Below the pieces are notes generated by a model, which saw nothing but the letters and a program-made list of their open reading frames with translations, was not told where the DNA came from and did no database searches. A stretch of 64,000 bases of DNA. Origin: a bacterium (GTDB taxonomy: Bacteria; Pseudomonadota; Alphaproteobacteria; Caulobacterales; Caulobacteraceae). Every line of letters starts with the position of its first letter. Position 1 is the first letter of the stretch. The position numbers and the translations under genes are program-made. Where the stretch lies: contig JAVBXP010000021.1 of NCBI GenBank assembly GCA_030824495.1, positions 82,012-146,011 on the forward strand, given 5' to 3'. Below, piece by piece: positions 17,409 through 30,032 of the stretch.

Positions 17409-18038
17409 CTAGACGCCCTGCGCCTGCAGCGCCTTGCGGGTCTGTTCCCAATATTGGGCGCCGGTGATCAGTGTCACCACCGTGGCCACCCACATCAGGG
17501 TGTGGGCGATATAGGTCGCGGGCACCTGGATGGCCGGATCGGTCGGCAGGTTGAACGCCCCCCACGAGGCCACCAGCAACTCGGCCGACAGCGCCGTAAG
17601 TTGCAGCGTCGTCTTCCACTTGGCCAGCATGGTGACGGGCAGCTTCACGCCCCGGCCGGCACCGACTTCGCGCAGGGCGCTGACCGTGAACTCGCGGAAC
17701 AGCATCAGCCCGGCCGGCAGCACCACCATCGGCTGGCCGCCCATCGACAGCAGGCCAAGGATCGCGCCGCACACCAGCACCTTGTCGCCGATAGGATCGA
17801 GGATCGCGCCCCAGACGGTGACCGCGTCCAGCTTTCGCGCTAGCCAACCGTCGACGAAGTCGGTCACGGCGGCGATCACGAACGACCAGAAAGCCCAGCG
17901 TTGCAGGGCGAACTGCGCCTCGACGGTCAATCGCTCGCTGACATAGGGCACCGCCCCCGACGCCGCGGCGAGCGCCACGAACACAAAGAGCGTCAGGACC
18001 AGCCGCAGCGAGGTCACGATATTCGGTAGAGCTTTCAT
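17409..18038 (-). CDS. pgsA: CDP-diacylglycerol-glycerol-3-phosphate 3-phosphatidyltransferase
   Basis: A 209-aa integral membrane enzyme that makes phosphatidylglycerophosphate, the first committed step to phosphatidylglycerol and cardiolipin. The CDP-alcohol phosphotransferase motif D-x2-D-G-x2-A-R-x8-G-x3-D-x3-D is complete in DFVDGWLARKLDAVTVWGAILDPIGDK. The start MKALPNIVTSLRLVLT is the family N-terminus, preceded by AGGAC. It is last in a probable uvrC / small exported protein / pgsA transcript. The uvrC-pgsA pairing is common in proteobacteria. Confidence 0.94.
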   Translation of the reverse strand: MKALPNIVTSLRLVLTLFVFVALAAASGAVPYVSERLTVEAQFALQRWAFWSFVIAAVTDFVDGWLARKLDAVTVWGAILDPIGDKVLVCGAILGLLSMGGQPMVVLPAGLMLFREFTVSALREVGAGRGVKLPVTMLAKWKTTLQLTALSAELLVASWGAFNLPTDPAIQVPATYIAHTLMWVATVVTLITGAQYWEQTRKALQAQGV

Positions 18039-18063
18039 GGCGGTCCTAACGCGCGGAAGTGGT

Positions 18064-18339
18064 TCAGGTGGCCGGCGTCAGCTCCACCTTTTTCGATTGC
18101 TTGCCATAGACGCAGATTCGCTTGTCGGCGCCTTCCCGAAGCACCGCGATTCCGTAGGCTTCGGTTCCGACGGGATGGACGATTACCTCCGGCGACTTCA
18201 TGCCCTGGGCCTGGGCGGCGGCGAGGCACTTGGCGCGGACATCGGTCGCGAACTCCGCCCAGGCGGCCGGCGAACTGGCGTGACCGACGGCGGGCGTCAG
18301 GGCGGCAAGCGCCGATAGAGTAAGAACGAGGCGGTGCAT
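18064..18339 (-). CDS. Small exported protein, 91 aa
   Basis: Not listed with its real start in the track, which shows only a longer in-frame shadow. ATG at 18339 is preceded by AGGAG at seven bases. The product has a signal peptide (HRLVLTLSALAALTPAVGHASS). The short mature domain has two Cys (VRAKCLAAAQAQ and DKRICVYGK), which could form a periplasmic disulfide, plus a VGTEAYGIAVLREG strand pattern. I do not recognise the family. It sits between uvrC and pgsA with short gaps (43 and 25 bases), so it is probably co-transcribed. Confidence 0.75.
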   Translation of the reverse strand: MHRLVLTLSALAALTPAVGHASSPAAWAEFATDVRAKCLAAAQAQGMKSPEVIVHPVGTEAYGIAVLREGADKRICVYGKQSKKVELTPAT

Positions 18340-18382
18340 CGGTGTCTCCTGGCGAAGCGTCAGGCTGAACTCTAGCTCGACC

Positions 18383-20251
18383 TCAGCTTTTGCGGAAGAA
18401 ATCGAAAATCCGCTGAGCCAGGGCCTCGCTGACCCCATCGACCTTGGCCAGATCATCGACCGAGGCGCGAGAGACGCCCCGCGCCGAGCCATAGGCGTGC
18501 AGCAAGGCGCGCTTGCGCCCCGGGCCGACGCCTTCGATCTCGTCCAGCGGGTTCTTCTTGATGTCCATCGAACGCCGGGTCCGGTGGCTGCCATTGGCGA
18601 AGCGGTGGGCCTCGTCGCGCAGGCGCTGCAGGTAATAGAGAACCGGCGATTTCGGCTCGAGCATGAAGGGCGGCTTGCCCTCGATAAAGAACCGCTCGAG
18701 GCCGGCGTCGCGATCGGGCCCCTTGGCGACACCCACCACGGCGATGTCATCCACGCCCAGGTCGGCCAATATCTCCAGCGTCGCCGCCAGCTGCCCGGCG
18801 CCGCCGTCCACCAGCACTAGGTCCGGGCGCACGGCCACCTCCCCAGCTTCCTCTTCCTTCACCAAGCGACCGAAGCGGCGGCGCATCACCTCCTTCATCA
18901 TCCCGTAGTCGTCACCGGGCGTGAGGTCGGTCCCCTTGATGTTGAACTTGCGGTACTGGCTCTTCTGGAAGCCTTCTGGCCCAGCCACGATCATGCCGCC
19001 AACCGCGTTGGTCCCCATGATGTGGGCGTTGTCATAGACCTCGATCCGCTCGGGCGGTGCGTCCATGCCGAACGCTTCGCAGACCCCGGCCAGAAGTTTG
19101 GTCTGGGCTGAGCTTTCCGACATCTTCCGACCCAGCGCCTCGCGGGCGTTGGTCAGGGCATGATCGACCAGTTGCGCCTTCTCGCCACGCTTGGGCTGGT
19201 TGATCTCGACCTTCCGCCCAGCCTTCAGAGCGAAGGCCTCCGACAGCAGTTCGCACTCGGACGGCTCGATATTGGCGAGGATCAGCTTCGGGATCGGCTT
19301 GTCATCATAGAATTGGCCCAGGAACGCGCTCATCACCTCGGCGTCCTCGTCGCTCTTATCGACACGCGGGAAGTAGGCGCGGTTGCCCCAATTCTGGCCC
19401 GCGCGGAAGAAGAACACCTGCACGCAGGCCTGGCCGCCCTCGGCATACAGGGCGAAGACGTCGGCTTCTTCCAGCGTCTCCGGATTGATCTGCTGTTCCT
19501 GGGCGACCGAGGCCAGCGCCCGGATGCGGTCGCGGATGCGCGCGGCCTGCTCGAACTCCATGTCGTCGGAGGCCGCCTGCATCTCCCTCGACATCTTGTC
19601 CATCACCGCCCGGCTCTTGCCGCGCAGGAAATCCTCGGCCTGCTCGACCAAGCCTGCATAGTCCTCAATGCTGATCAGCCCCGTGCAGGGCGCAGCGCAG
19701 CGCTTGATCTGATGCAGCATGCAGGGCCGGGTTCGCCCCTCATAGACGCTGTCCGAACACGACCGCAGCAGGAACGCCTTCTGTAGTGTGTTCAGGGTCT
19801 TGGTGACCGCATGGGCTGAGGCGAACGGGCCGAAATAGTCGCCCTTGATCGTATGCGCCCCACGATGCTTGCGAAGCTGCGCGGCCGGATGTTCGCGGCG
19901 AATGACGATCTCGGGGAAACTCTTGTCGTCGCGCAGCAGCACGTTGAAGCGCGGCTTGAGCTGCTTGATCAGGTTGATCTCAAGCAGCAGAGCGTCGGTC
20001 TCGGTGCGGACCGTGACGAACTCCATGGAGCGCGTCAGGTCCACCATCAGGGCGATGCGCTGGGTGTGGAACCGGCCCTGCGCATATTGCAGCACGCGCT
20101 TCTTCAGGCTGCGCGCCTTGCCGACATAGAGGACCTCTCCGTCCTCGCCCATCATCCGGTAGACGCCGGGCGCATCGGGCAGGCGGCGGACTTCGTCCTT
20201 GATCAGGGCCGCGCCCTGCAAGGGCGCCTCGAGTGTCGCGTCGGTCGGCAT
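18383..20251 (-). CDS. uvrC: Excinuclease ABC subunit C
   Basis: A 622-aa nuclease making both incisions in UvrABC nucleotide excision repair. The N-terminal GIY-YIG domain reads [30 protein letters not shown]. The UVR/coiled segment is [16 protein letters not shown]. The UvrC homology/RNase-H-like part has [35 protein letters not shown] and [13 protein letters not shown]. The C-terminal helix-hairpin-helix pair is [18 protein letters not shown] and [19 protein letters not shown] at 20251 is preferred; the track start at 20326 is a GTG adding 25 residues with no homology I recognise. Neither has a strong ribosome-binding site. Confidence 0.95.
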   Translation of the reverse strand: MPTDATLEAPLQGAALIKDEVRRLPDAPGVYRMMGEDGEVLYVGKARSLKKRVLQYAQGRFHTQRIALMVDLTRSMEFVTVRTETDALLLEINLIKQLKPRFNVLLRDDKSFPEIVIRREHPAAQLRKHRGAHTIKGDYFGPFASAHAVTKTLNTLQKAFLLRSCSDSVYEGRTRPCMLHQIKRCAAPCTGLISIEDYAGLVEQAEDFLRGKSRAVMDKMSREMQAASDDMEFEQAARIRDRIRALASVAQEQQINPETLEEADVFALYAEGGQACVQVFFFRAGQNWGNRAYFPRVDKSDEDAEVMSAFLGQFYDDKPIPKLILANIEPSECELLSEAFALKAGRKVEINQPKRGEKAQLVDHALTNAREALGRKMSESSAQTKLLAGVCEAFGMDAPPERIEVYDNAHIMGTNAVGGMIVAGPEGFQKSQYRKFNIKGTDLTPGDDYGMMKEVMRRRFGRLVKEEEAGEVAVRPDLVLVDGGAGQLAATLEILADLGVDDIAVVGVAKGPDRDAGLERFFIEGKPPFMLEPKSPVLYYLQRLRDEAHRFANGSHRTRRSMDIKKNPLDEIEGVGPGRKRALLHAYGSARGVSRASVDDLAKVDGVSEALAQRIFDFFRKS

Positions 20252-20326
20252 GTGGCCAATATAGGCGAGTCCGCGCCTAAGCGTAGGCGACGGCTTGCGG
20301 TTTAGCTGATGAGGCGGGACGGACAC

Positions 20327-20509
20327 CTACAGCTTCACCCCCCCGGTTCCTCATGGCCGACCGCTTGTGTCGGCCATCCATAAACTCGGCGGTCAGGGAT
20401 TGGTCTGAGAGTGCGACGCGTATGGATCGCCGGGACAAGAGCCCGGCGATGACGATCTTCGGGAAATGGTGGCGCAGGCTGACGAGGGAACCCTCTACAG
20501 CTTCACCCC
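20327..20509. repeat. 15-bp direct repeat flanking a REP-like hairpin
   Basis: CTACAGCTTCACCCC occurs at 20327-20341 and again at 20495-20509, where it encodes the last residues and stop of the acyl-CoA synthetase. Between the copies lies a 153-base segment with a REP-type hairpin (ATCGCCGGG-N7-CCCGGCGAT, 20426-20450). The layout looks like duplicated flanks around an inserted or rearranged segment. No gene is seen inside. Confidence 0.7.
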
Positions 20510-22282
20510 GCCCGCCATGATCTTGGCGAAGCCCGGCTTGGTGAGCTTCACATAGCCCTTGGCGCCTTCCTTATAATACACCGCGCCCTTGATGACGGCC
20601 GGGTCGAAACCGTCGGCGACCAGGTCAATCTTGCGGTACTTGAAGGTGCCTGTGGTCTCGATGGCCGGCAGGATGCGGACGAACACCGGCTGGGCGTAGG
20701 CCGGCAGATCGCGGCCCACCGCCTCGCCGAACGCCTTGATGTCGAACGTGTCATCGACCACTACCCCGGCCATGCCGGCGCGGCCGTCAGTCCCCTCGAC
20801 TTCGACCCCATAGACATTGGCCTCGACGACGCCGGGGATGGCTTGCAGCCGTTCGGCCACCTCGCCGGTGGAGACGTTCTCACCCTTCCAGCGGAAGGTG
20901 TCGCCGATACGATCGACGAAATAGAAATAGCCGTCGGAGTCGGTGCGCATGAGGTCGCCGGATCGGAACCAGGCGTCGCCCTTTTCGAAGACGTCGCGCA
21001 GGATCTTCTTGTCCGACGCGGCCTTGTCCACATAGCCGGTGTATTCGCTGCGCGCGTCGTTGCCGATCTTGCCGATGCACTCGCCGATCTGGCCGGGACC
21101 GCATTCAATGCACAGGCCGTTCAGACCGCGGATCGGCTCTTCTTTTTCGACGTCGAACTGCACCAGCCGGTAGTTCACCTTTTCCCGCAGCCACTTGGGC
21201 GAACGTCCGATGGCGCCTGTCCGGCCATCGAAGTTGAACATCGAGATGTTGCCCTCGGTCGAGCCGTAGAACTCCAGGATGTCGGGGATCCGGAATCGGG
21301 TCTTCATCTCGGCCCAGACATCGGCGCGCAGGCCGTTGCCGAAGGCCAGGCGGATCTTGTGGCGGCCCTCGTCCTCGCTCGGCTCGTGATTGACGAGGTA
21401 GCGGCAGAGCTCGCCGATATAGACGAACATCGTGCAGTTCTCGGCGACCACGTCTTCCCAGAAGTGGCTGGCCGAGAACTTCTTCTTCACCACCACAGAG
21501 CCGCCGTTCAACAGGGCGGCGCCCAGGGCGCAAAGCCCTCCGGTCGCGTGATAGAGCGGCAGGGCGACATAGATGCGGTCGTTCTCGTTCGCGCCGGTCG
21601 CCCCAGCGAAGCCGCGCATATAGAGCTGGGCGCGCACATGGGTGACGCGCGCAGCCTTGGGTAGGCCCGTGGTGCCGCTGGTGAAGATCAACAGCGCCGT
21701 GTCCTTGGCCACCATGCCGTCACGAACGCTCTTGTCGGGCGGCAACTGGCTGCAGCTTTTCAGCGCCTGTGTCAGGTCGCGCTGGTCGCCATGCGCCTGG
21801 CCCAGCACCCACTGCTTCATCGGTTGCTCAAGCTGCCCCTTGGCCTGCTCGAACACCGGTGAGGTTTCGGCATCAACGATGACATGTGCCGCGCCCGAGA
21901 TGTTCAGGCAGTGGGCCAGCGGCGAGCCGGCGAGCTGATTGTTGATCAGGGCGGTGACCACCCCGATCTTGGAAAGGCCATACCAGACCGGGAAATATTC
22001 CAGGCGGTTGGGCATGAACAAAGCCACCGTTTGGCCGCGGCGCAGACCGATCCCCTTGGCCCAATGGGCGAAGCGGTTGGCCAGGGCGTCCATCTCGCCA
22101 TAGGTCAGCGTCTTGTATTCGAAGGTCAGGGCCGGCCGGTCGCGCCACTCCTCGACCGCGTCCTGAATGTCGTCGCACACCAGATGATCCGAAGCGGCCG
22201 CGATCGACTTCACGCGCTTCAAGGTGCGATTCAGGCCGCGTATGAAACGCCAGTCACGCTCTAGTTGGGCCCTGATACGCAT
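20495..22282 (-). CDS. Long-chain acyl-CoA synthetase, FATP-like
   Basis: A 595-aa AMP-forming ligase activating long or very-long-chain fatty acids. The P-loop-like motif TALLIFTSGTTGLPKAARVTH, then VALPLYHATGGLCALGAALLNGGSVVVKKKFSA, EFYGSTEGN, and the adenylation motif WFRSGDLMRTDSDGYFYFVDRIGDTFRWKGENVSTGEVAE are all present. RILPAIETTGTFKYRKIDLV near the end contains the C-terminal catalytic Lys. The spacing and FATP signature point to the fatty acid transport protein branch. ATG at 22282 has GGAGGGAA upstream, better than the GTG at 22306. It lies upstream of uvrC in the same direction but separated by the repeat region. Confidence 0.92.
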   Translation of the reverse strand: MRIRAQLERDWRFIRGLNRTLKRVKSIAAASDHLVCDDIQDAVEEWRDRPALTFEYKTLTYGEMDALANRFAHWAKGIGLRRGQTVALFMPNRLEYFPVWYGLSKIGVVTALINNQLAGSPLAHCLNISGAAHVIVDAETSPVFEQAKGQLEQPMKQWVLGQAHGDQRDLTQALKSCSQLPPDKSVRDGMVAKDTALLIFTSGTTGLPKAARVTHVRAQLYMRGFAGATGANENDRIYVALPLYHATGGLCALGAALLNGGSVVVKKKFSASHFWEDVVAENCTMFVYIGELCRYLVNHEPSEDEGRHKIRLAFGNGLRADVWAEMKTRFRIPDILEFYGSTEGNISMFNFDGRTGAIGRSPKWLREKVNYRLVQFDVEKEEPIRGLNGLCIECGPGQIGECIGKIGNDARSEYTGYVDKAASDKKILRDVFEKGDAWFRSGDLMRTDSDGYFYFVDRIGDTFRWKGENVSTGEVAERLQAIPGVVEANVYGVEVEGTDGRAGMAGVVVDDTFDIKAFGEAVGRDLPAYAQPVFVRILPAIETTGTFKYRKIDLVADGFDPAVIKGAVYYKEGAKGYVKLTKPGFAKIMAGGVKL

Positions 22283-22434
22283 ACATTCCCTCCGACGCAG
22301 GGCCACCTTGGCGGCGGCCCCCCGGACGGGTCAAGCTGGGCCATGAACACGGCTGGTCACAGCCGCGTCAGGCCCGACAACCGTGGCGCCAAGGACTCAG
22401 TGCGACCCACCAAACCGGGGACTAGGATAACGCC

Positions 22435-23151
22435 ATGCTGCCAACCGCGATTCTTTTCGACCTCGACGAGACCATCATCTCGTTCGGTTCCCGCCGCCTG
22501 ATTCTGCAGACGGTGGCCGAGGAATTCCCCGACCGCTTTGGCCCGGTCACCTCCGAGGAGGCCGGTGCGGCGCTGGAAGCGACGTTCCGCGCCTTCTGGG
22601 CCGACGAGGTTCGCGCCGCCCACTGGCGTCAAAACCTGGTGGAGGGGCGCAAGCTGGCTGTCGCCGCCGCTTTCGAGACTCTGGCGGAGCGTGCGCCGGG
22701 CCTGACGCCGGACTTCGCCGCAATCTTTGGCGCGCGCTTCCACGCCTATCGCGAGGAGCAAGCCAAGTTCTTCCCCGGCGCTTTGGAGACGGTGGAGGAG
22801 CTCAAGCGCCTGGGCGTCAAGCTCGCCCTGGTCACCAACGGCGCGGCCGAACCGCAGCGCGCCAAGGTCGAGCGTTTCGATCTGGCGCGCCTCTTCGATC
22901 ATGTGCAAATCGAGGGCGAGGCAGGCTTAGGCAAACCCGAAGAGCAGGCCTATTTGCACGCCATGCAGGCGCTGGGCGTGACGCCGGACGAAACCTGGAT
23001 GGTCGGCGACAATCTGGAATGGGAAGTCGTCGCGCCACAGCGGCTGGGCATCTACGCCATTTGGCACGATCATCTGGGCGAGGGCCTGCCCCCTGGCAGC
23101 AACGCCAAGCCCGACCGGATCATCCGCTCCATCGCCGAACTCCTCGACTGA
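22435..23151 (+). CDS. HAD superfamily hydrolase (subfamily IA)
   Basis: A 238-aa phosphatase-like protein with all four HAD motifs: motif I FDLDETIIS (nucleophile Asp), motif II LVTNGA, motif III Lys in GLGKPEEQAY, and motif IV MVGDNLEWEV. The cap between motifs I and II is helical, as in subfamily IA. Expected substrate is a small phosphorylated metabolite; the identity is not deducible. AGGAT precedes the ATG. It is divergent from the acyl-CoA synthetase. Confidence 0.9.
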   Translation: MLPTAILFDLDETIISFGSRRLILQTVAEEFPDRFGPVTSEEAGAALEATFRAFWADEVRAAHWRQNLVEGRKLAVAAAFETLAERAPGLTPDFAAIFGARFHAYREEQAKFFPGALETVEELKRLGVKLALVTNGAAEPQRAKVERFDLARLFDHVQIEGEAGLGKPEEQAYLHAMQALGVTPDETWMVGDNLEWEVVAPQRLGIYAIWHDHLGEGLPPGSNAKPDRIIRSIAELLD

Positions 23152-23382
23152 CCCTCGCCGATTGCGGCCGGCATGTGGCGGAACTTAGAGCATTAAGCCC
23201 AACATCTGGAAAATTTGTTCAGAATAGGTCGGACATTTTTGCATTTCCAAGCGACTCGGCGGTGCGAAATTCACTTATCTACAAACGAAAAATAGCCGCT
23301 TACACGACTGCCTTCTGAAAAATCTGGAACATGTGGGCGATTACCTCGTTCATCCTCCGAACAATAATTTGGGAGGTGTAAG
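23152..23382 (+). promoter_or_regulatory. AT-rich leader upstream of the Pro/Ala-rich membrane protein
   Basis: From about 23195 to 23340 base composition falls well below the surroundings (runs such as GGAAAATTTGTT and CGAAAAATAG). No ORF or RNA gene is evident. It ends with GGGAGGTG, a strong ribosome-binding site six bases before the next ATG. The likely content is a promoter and untranslated leader. Confidence 0.45.
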
Positions 23383-24087
23383 ATGAGTACCGAATACCGA
23401 CCCCTTTCTAGATCTTCATTTACTGCGGAAGACTTCGCGCGAAATGAGGAGGAATTCGATACGTCCCGCGAGCAGTCGCTGCGCGCCGAAGCGACGCAGG
23501 CGAGCGCTGAGGAACAGCCGATGTTCGTCGGCGCCCCGATCTATGCCCGCACCGCGAAGAAGAAGACTGCTAACCGCTCTCTGACCCCTATGCTGATGGT
23601 CGGCGTGCCCGCCGTCGCCCTGCTGGCCGGCGTCGCCTATTTCGCCATGCAACCTCGTCAATCGATCATGACTGACCCGGTTCCCGCCACGGCCGCGATC
23701 GAAGCGCAGGTCACGAATACGGCCCCGCCGGTTGAGGTGGCGACGGCTCGAACCCCGCCGCCTGTCGTGGCTCCTGAGCCTGTTGCGGTCGCGGCCAAAC
23801 CGGCTGCGCGAACCGCGTCGCCGACACGCGTCGCCGCCGCACGACCGGCTCCGACGGCCGAGGCGGCTTCTAGCGTCGCCAGCGACGCCAGCGCGACTTC
23901 CCCGGCTGCGCCTATTCCCTACTCCGCGCTGAGCCAGACCCCGGCGCCGGCCCCAGCGGCGATCATTGTACCGCCGATGGTGGCGACGCCCTCCGAGGCC
24001 ACGGCTACGCCGACCGAACCGGCGCCCGTGGTTGAGGAGCCCGCCACGACGACGCCCATGGAAACCCCTGCGACGGCCACGCCGTAG
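23383..24087 (+). CDS. Single-span membrane protein with Pro/Ala-rich tail
   Basis: A 234-aa protein I do not recognise. Residues 1-65 are hydrophilic and acidic, then basic (TAKKKTANRS). Residues ~68-88 form one transmembrane helix (PMLMVGVPAVALLAGVAYFAM). The remaining ~145 residues are low-complexity Pro/Ala/Thr with many PxP steps, likely a disordered periplasmic stalk. The order suggests type II topology with a cell-wall-spanning or TonB/FtsN-like linker but no terminal domain. It has a strong ribosome-binding site, an AT-rich leader and its own terminator, so it is probably a well-expressed monocistron. Confidence 0.75.
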   Translation: MSTEYRPLSRSSFTAEDFARNEEEFDTSREQSLRAEATQASAEEQPMFVGAPIYARTAKKKTANRSLTPMLMVGVPAVALLAGVAYFAMQPRQSIMTDPVPATAAIEAQVTNTAPPVEVATARTPPPVVAPEPVAVAAKPAARTASPTRVAAARPAPTAEAASSVASDASATSPAAPIPYSALSQTPAPAPAAIIVPPMVATPSEATATPTEPAPVVEEPATTTPMETPATATP

Positions 24088-24106
24088 GTCCACGAAACAG
24101 CATCAA

Positions 24107-24135
24107 GGCGGCCGCGGTGACGCGGCCGCCTTTTT
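24107..24135 (+). terminator. Rho-independent terminator
   Basis: A perfect 10-bp GC stem, GGCGGCCGCG / CGCGGCCGCC, with a GTGA loop is followed immediately by TTTTT. It sits 20 bases after the stop of the Pro/Ala-rich membrane protein gene. Confidence 0.95.
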
Positions 24136-24216
24136 GTTGGGCCAAGCTCGACCACACCGTCCCTTAACCACCTTGGCGCAGGGTCCGTTCAGGAACGTAC
24201 CGGCGGGACCGAAGGC

Positions 24217-26250
<2,034 letters not shown>

Positions 26251-26331
26251 CGGCGACCGCATGCCACATTTCAGCGTGATGTGATTGCCGCTACTTCCCC
26301 GCCTGCACGCTGCAATCCGTTGGAAGTATTC

Positions 26332-26553
26332 ATGCTTAAGCTGTTGTTTTCGAGCTGGGGCGCCGAATGGGGCACCGCAGGCCTGGTGTTCTTCGTCAGC
26401 GCGGCCGTGGGCCGTTTCGCCGCGGAGGGCATGAACACCCTTCAGTGGTGCGGTGCGATCACCGCCATCCTGGCCTCCATCACCGCCGCCGTCGCCGTGC
26501 GGGTGTGGAAGGACGAGCCAAGCCAGGCCAAGGTCCGTATCAACCGCGACTAG
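26332..26553 (+). CDS. Small two-helix membrane protein, 73 aa
   Basis: A short protein with two hydrophobic stretches (GTAGLVFFVSAAVGRFAA and WCGAITAILASITAAVAVRVW) and a charged tail ending KVRINRD. I do not recognise the family. The track start at 26281 adds a Pro/Cys-rich leader. ATG at 26332 has GGAAG six bases upstream and starts MLKLLFSSWGAEWG. It lies 80 bases after the hybrid kinase in the same direction and could be transcribed with it. Confidence 0.7.
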   Translation: MLKLLFSSWGAEWGTAGLVFFVSAAVGRFAAEGMNTLQWCGAITAILASITAAVAVRVWKDEPSQAKVRINRD

Positions 26554-26556
26554 GGC

Positions 26557-27300
26557 TCAGTCGGCGTAGACGTCGAGGCCCATGGCGGTCAGCAGGCGGT
26601 ACTGTTGGTCGACCGATATCTTCATGCCGTCCAACGTGGCCAGTTCTGCCAGGTTCAGGCCGCTGACCTCCGCGCCGCGCAGGTCGGCGCGGGCCAGTTT
26701 CACGCCCACGGTCAGGGCGTGAAAGAACTCGCACTCCCGCAGATCCGCGCCTTCCAGATCGGCGTCTACCAGAACCGCCTCGCGGAAGTTGGACCGATTG
26801 AGATCGCAATCGGGAAGCCGTACCTGGGTCAGATCGGCGAGCTCGAGATTGCACCCCTTCAGCGACGCGGAACACTTCACCACCTTGCGACCGAAGGCCC
26901 GGCCGAAGTCGGCCCGCACAAAGGCCGCGCCCCGCAGATTGCAGGCCTCCATCTCGATCCCATAGAGGGTCGAGCGCTCAAAGCGCGCGAATGACATGTC
27001 GCACCGACGGAAACGCCCCTCATCCATTCGGCAAAAGGCGAACTGGGCGCCGACGTGCCCCTTGTCGTCGGTGAAGACGCAGTCCTCGAACTCCGCCTCA
27101 CGCAGATCGGCATGGGCGAAGCGGCAGCGCACGAAGCGACACGCCTTGAACCTCGCGCCCTGGAGCATCGTGCCGGAGAACTGAGCGTCTGTGATCGTGC
27201 AGTCGGTAAGTTCGAGATCCAGCAGGTCGCGATCGGTCCAATCGACCTCGGAAAGTTCGACACCCTTGAGATGTGCGCCAGCCTTGATTTCGATCGCCAT
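26557..27300 (-). CDS. Pentapeptide-repeat protein
   Basis: A 247-aa protein made almost entirely of A(D/N)LxX-type pentapeptides, for example FRRCDMSFARFERSTLYGIEMEACNLRG and LVDADLEGADLRECEFFHALTVGVKLARADLRGAEVSGLNLAEL. It should fold as a right-handed quadrilateral beta-helix. Some members mimic DNA and protect gyrase (Qnr-like), but most have no known role, and nothing here favours gyrase. ATG at 27300 has GGAGGATGG upstream, better than the ATG six codons earlier. It is downstream of thiC in the same direction with an inverted repeat between. Confidence 0.9.
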   Translation of the reverse strand: MAIEIKAGAHLKGVELSEVDWTDRDLLDLELTDCTITDAQFSGTMLQGARFKACRFVRCRFAHADLREAEFEDCVFTDDKGHVGAQFAFCRMDEGRFRRCDMSFARFERSTLYGIEMEACNLRGAAFVRADFGRAFGRKVVKCSASLKGCNLELADLTQVRLPDCDLNRSNFREAVLVDADLEGADLRECEFFHALTVGVKLARADLRGAEVSGLNLAELATLDGMKISVDQQYRLLTAMGLDVYAD

Positions 27301-27313
27301 GCCCCATCCTCCG

Positions 27314-27418
27314 CTCATCCCGGCGAAAGCCGGAACCCAAGCAGAATATCGATCGCCTACGTCGCAAACGGTCGCAATGCGGGCCGGCCGCCTGGGTCCC
27401 GGCTTTCGCCGGGATGAG
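27314..27418. repeat. Long inverted repeat (REP/BIME-like), 26-bp arms
   Basis: Arms at 27314-27339 and 27393-27418 match at 25 of 26 positions as inverted copies. Each arm carries an internal hairpin (CCGGC-GAAA-GCCGG type). The arms end in the same ACCCA/TGGGT core as the repeat between the sugar dehydrogenase and lhgO. It lies between thiC and the pentapeptide gene and may attenuate or process the transcript. Confidence 0.85.
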
Positions 27419-27459
27419 CGGCATGGGAAAGCCCAAGCGCCCGCCCAGAACGGCTAGCC

Positions 27460-29457
<1,998 letters not shown>

Positions 29458-29547
29458 CCCGACTCTTAGGCGTGAATGAAGCCGATGGAAAGCGCCGCCA
29501 TCCGGTCGCAAAATGCGCGCATAGTCCTCCGCATCAGGAGAACCGTC

Positions 29548-29946
29548 ATGAAACGCCTGCTCATCATCACCTCGGCCCTCGCCGTGGCCGCCTGCGCCCT
29601 GCCTGCGCTCGCCGCCGATCAAGCCAAGCCGCAGACCGGCTCGCAGTGTTTCCGCATGAGCCAGATCCGGGGCCACACCAAGGCCGACGACCGGACCCTA
29701 TATTTCAGCGTCGGCCTACGCGACGTCTACCGCCTGGACATGTCCGGCGCCTGCCTGGCCGGCACGACCACCAGCGACCCGCTGATCCTGGAGCCGTTCG
29801 GCGGCACGGACCTCATCTGTCGCCCGATCGACCTCAATTTAAAGGTCAAGCTGGGGAATGTCGGCGCCTCGCCTTGCATCATCAAGGAGATCACCAAACT
29901 GACGCCCGACCAGATCGCCGCCCTGCCGCCAAAGGTTAAGCCCTAG
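29548..29946 (+). CDS. Exported protein, DUF6491-like
   Basis: A 132-aa exported protein. The signal peptide is KRLLIITSALAVAACALPALA. The mature part has the pattern CFRMSQIRGHTKADDRTLYFSVGLRDVYRLDMSGACL followed by a third and fourth Cys (LICR, SPCIIKEITKLTPDQIAALP), which resembles DUF6491 periplasmic proteins of unknown function. ATG at 29548 has AGGAG six bases upstream; the track start at 29476 adds 24 unlikely residues. Family assignment is by eye. Confidence 0.8.
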   Translation: MKRLLIITSALAVAACALPALAADQAKPQTGSQCFRMSQIRGHTKADDRTLYFSVGLRDVYRLDMSGACLAGTTTSDPLILEPFGGTDLICRPIDLNLKVKLGNVGASPCIIKEITKLTPDQIAALPPKVKP

Positions 29947-30032
29947 GCGAAAGGTCGGGGGCTCGCCGCTGGCCGGGGCGACGTGCTAGTCAGGCGGCCA
30001 ACTGCGGCCGACCACACTGAAAGGCGCTTGGC

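Noticed and set aside
24164-24172. CtrA site before the hybrid kinase
   Set aside because: Only one TTAACCA half is present; the expected second half at N7 is absent.
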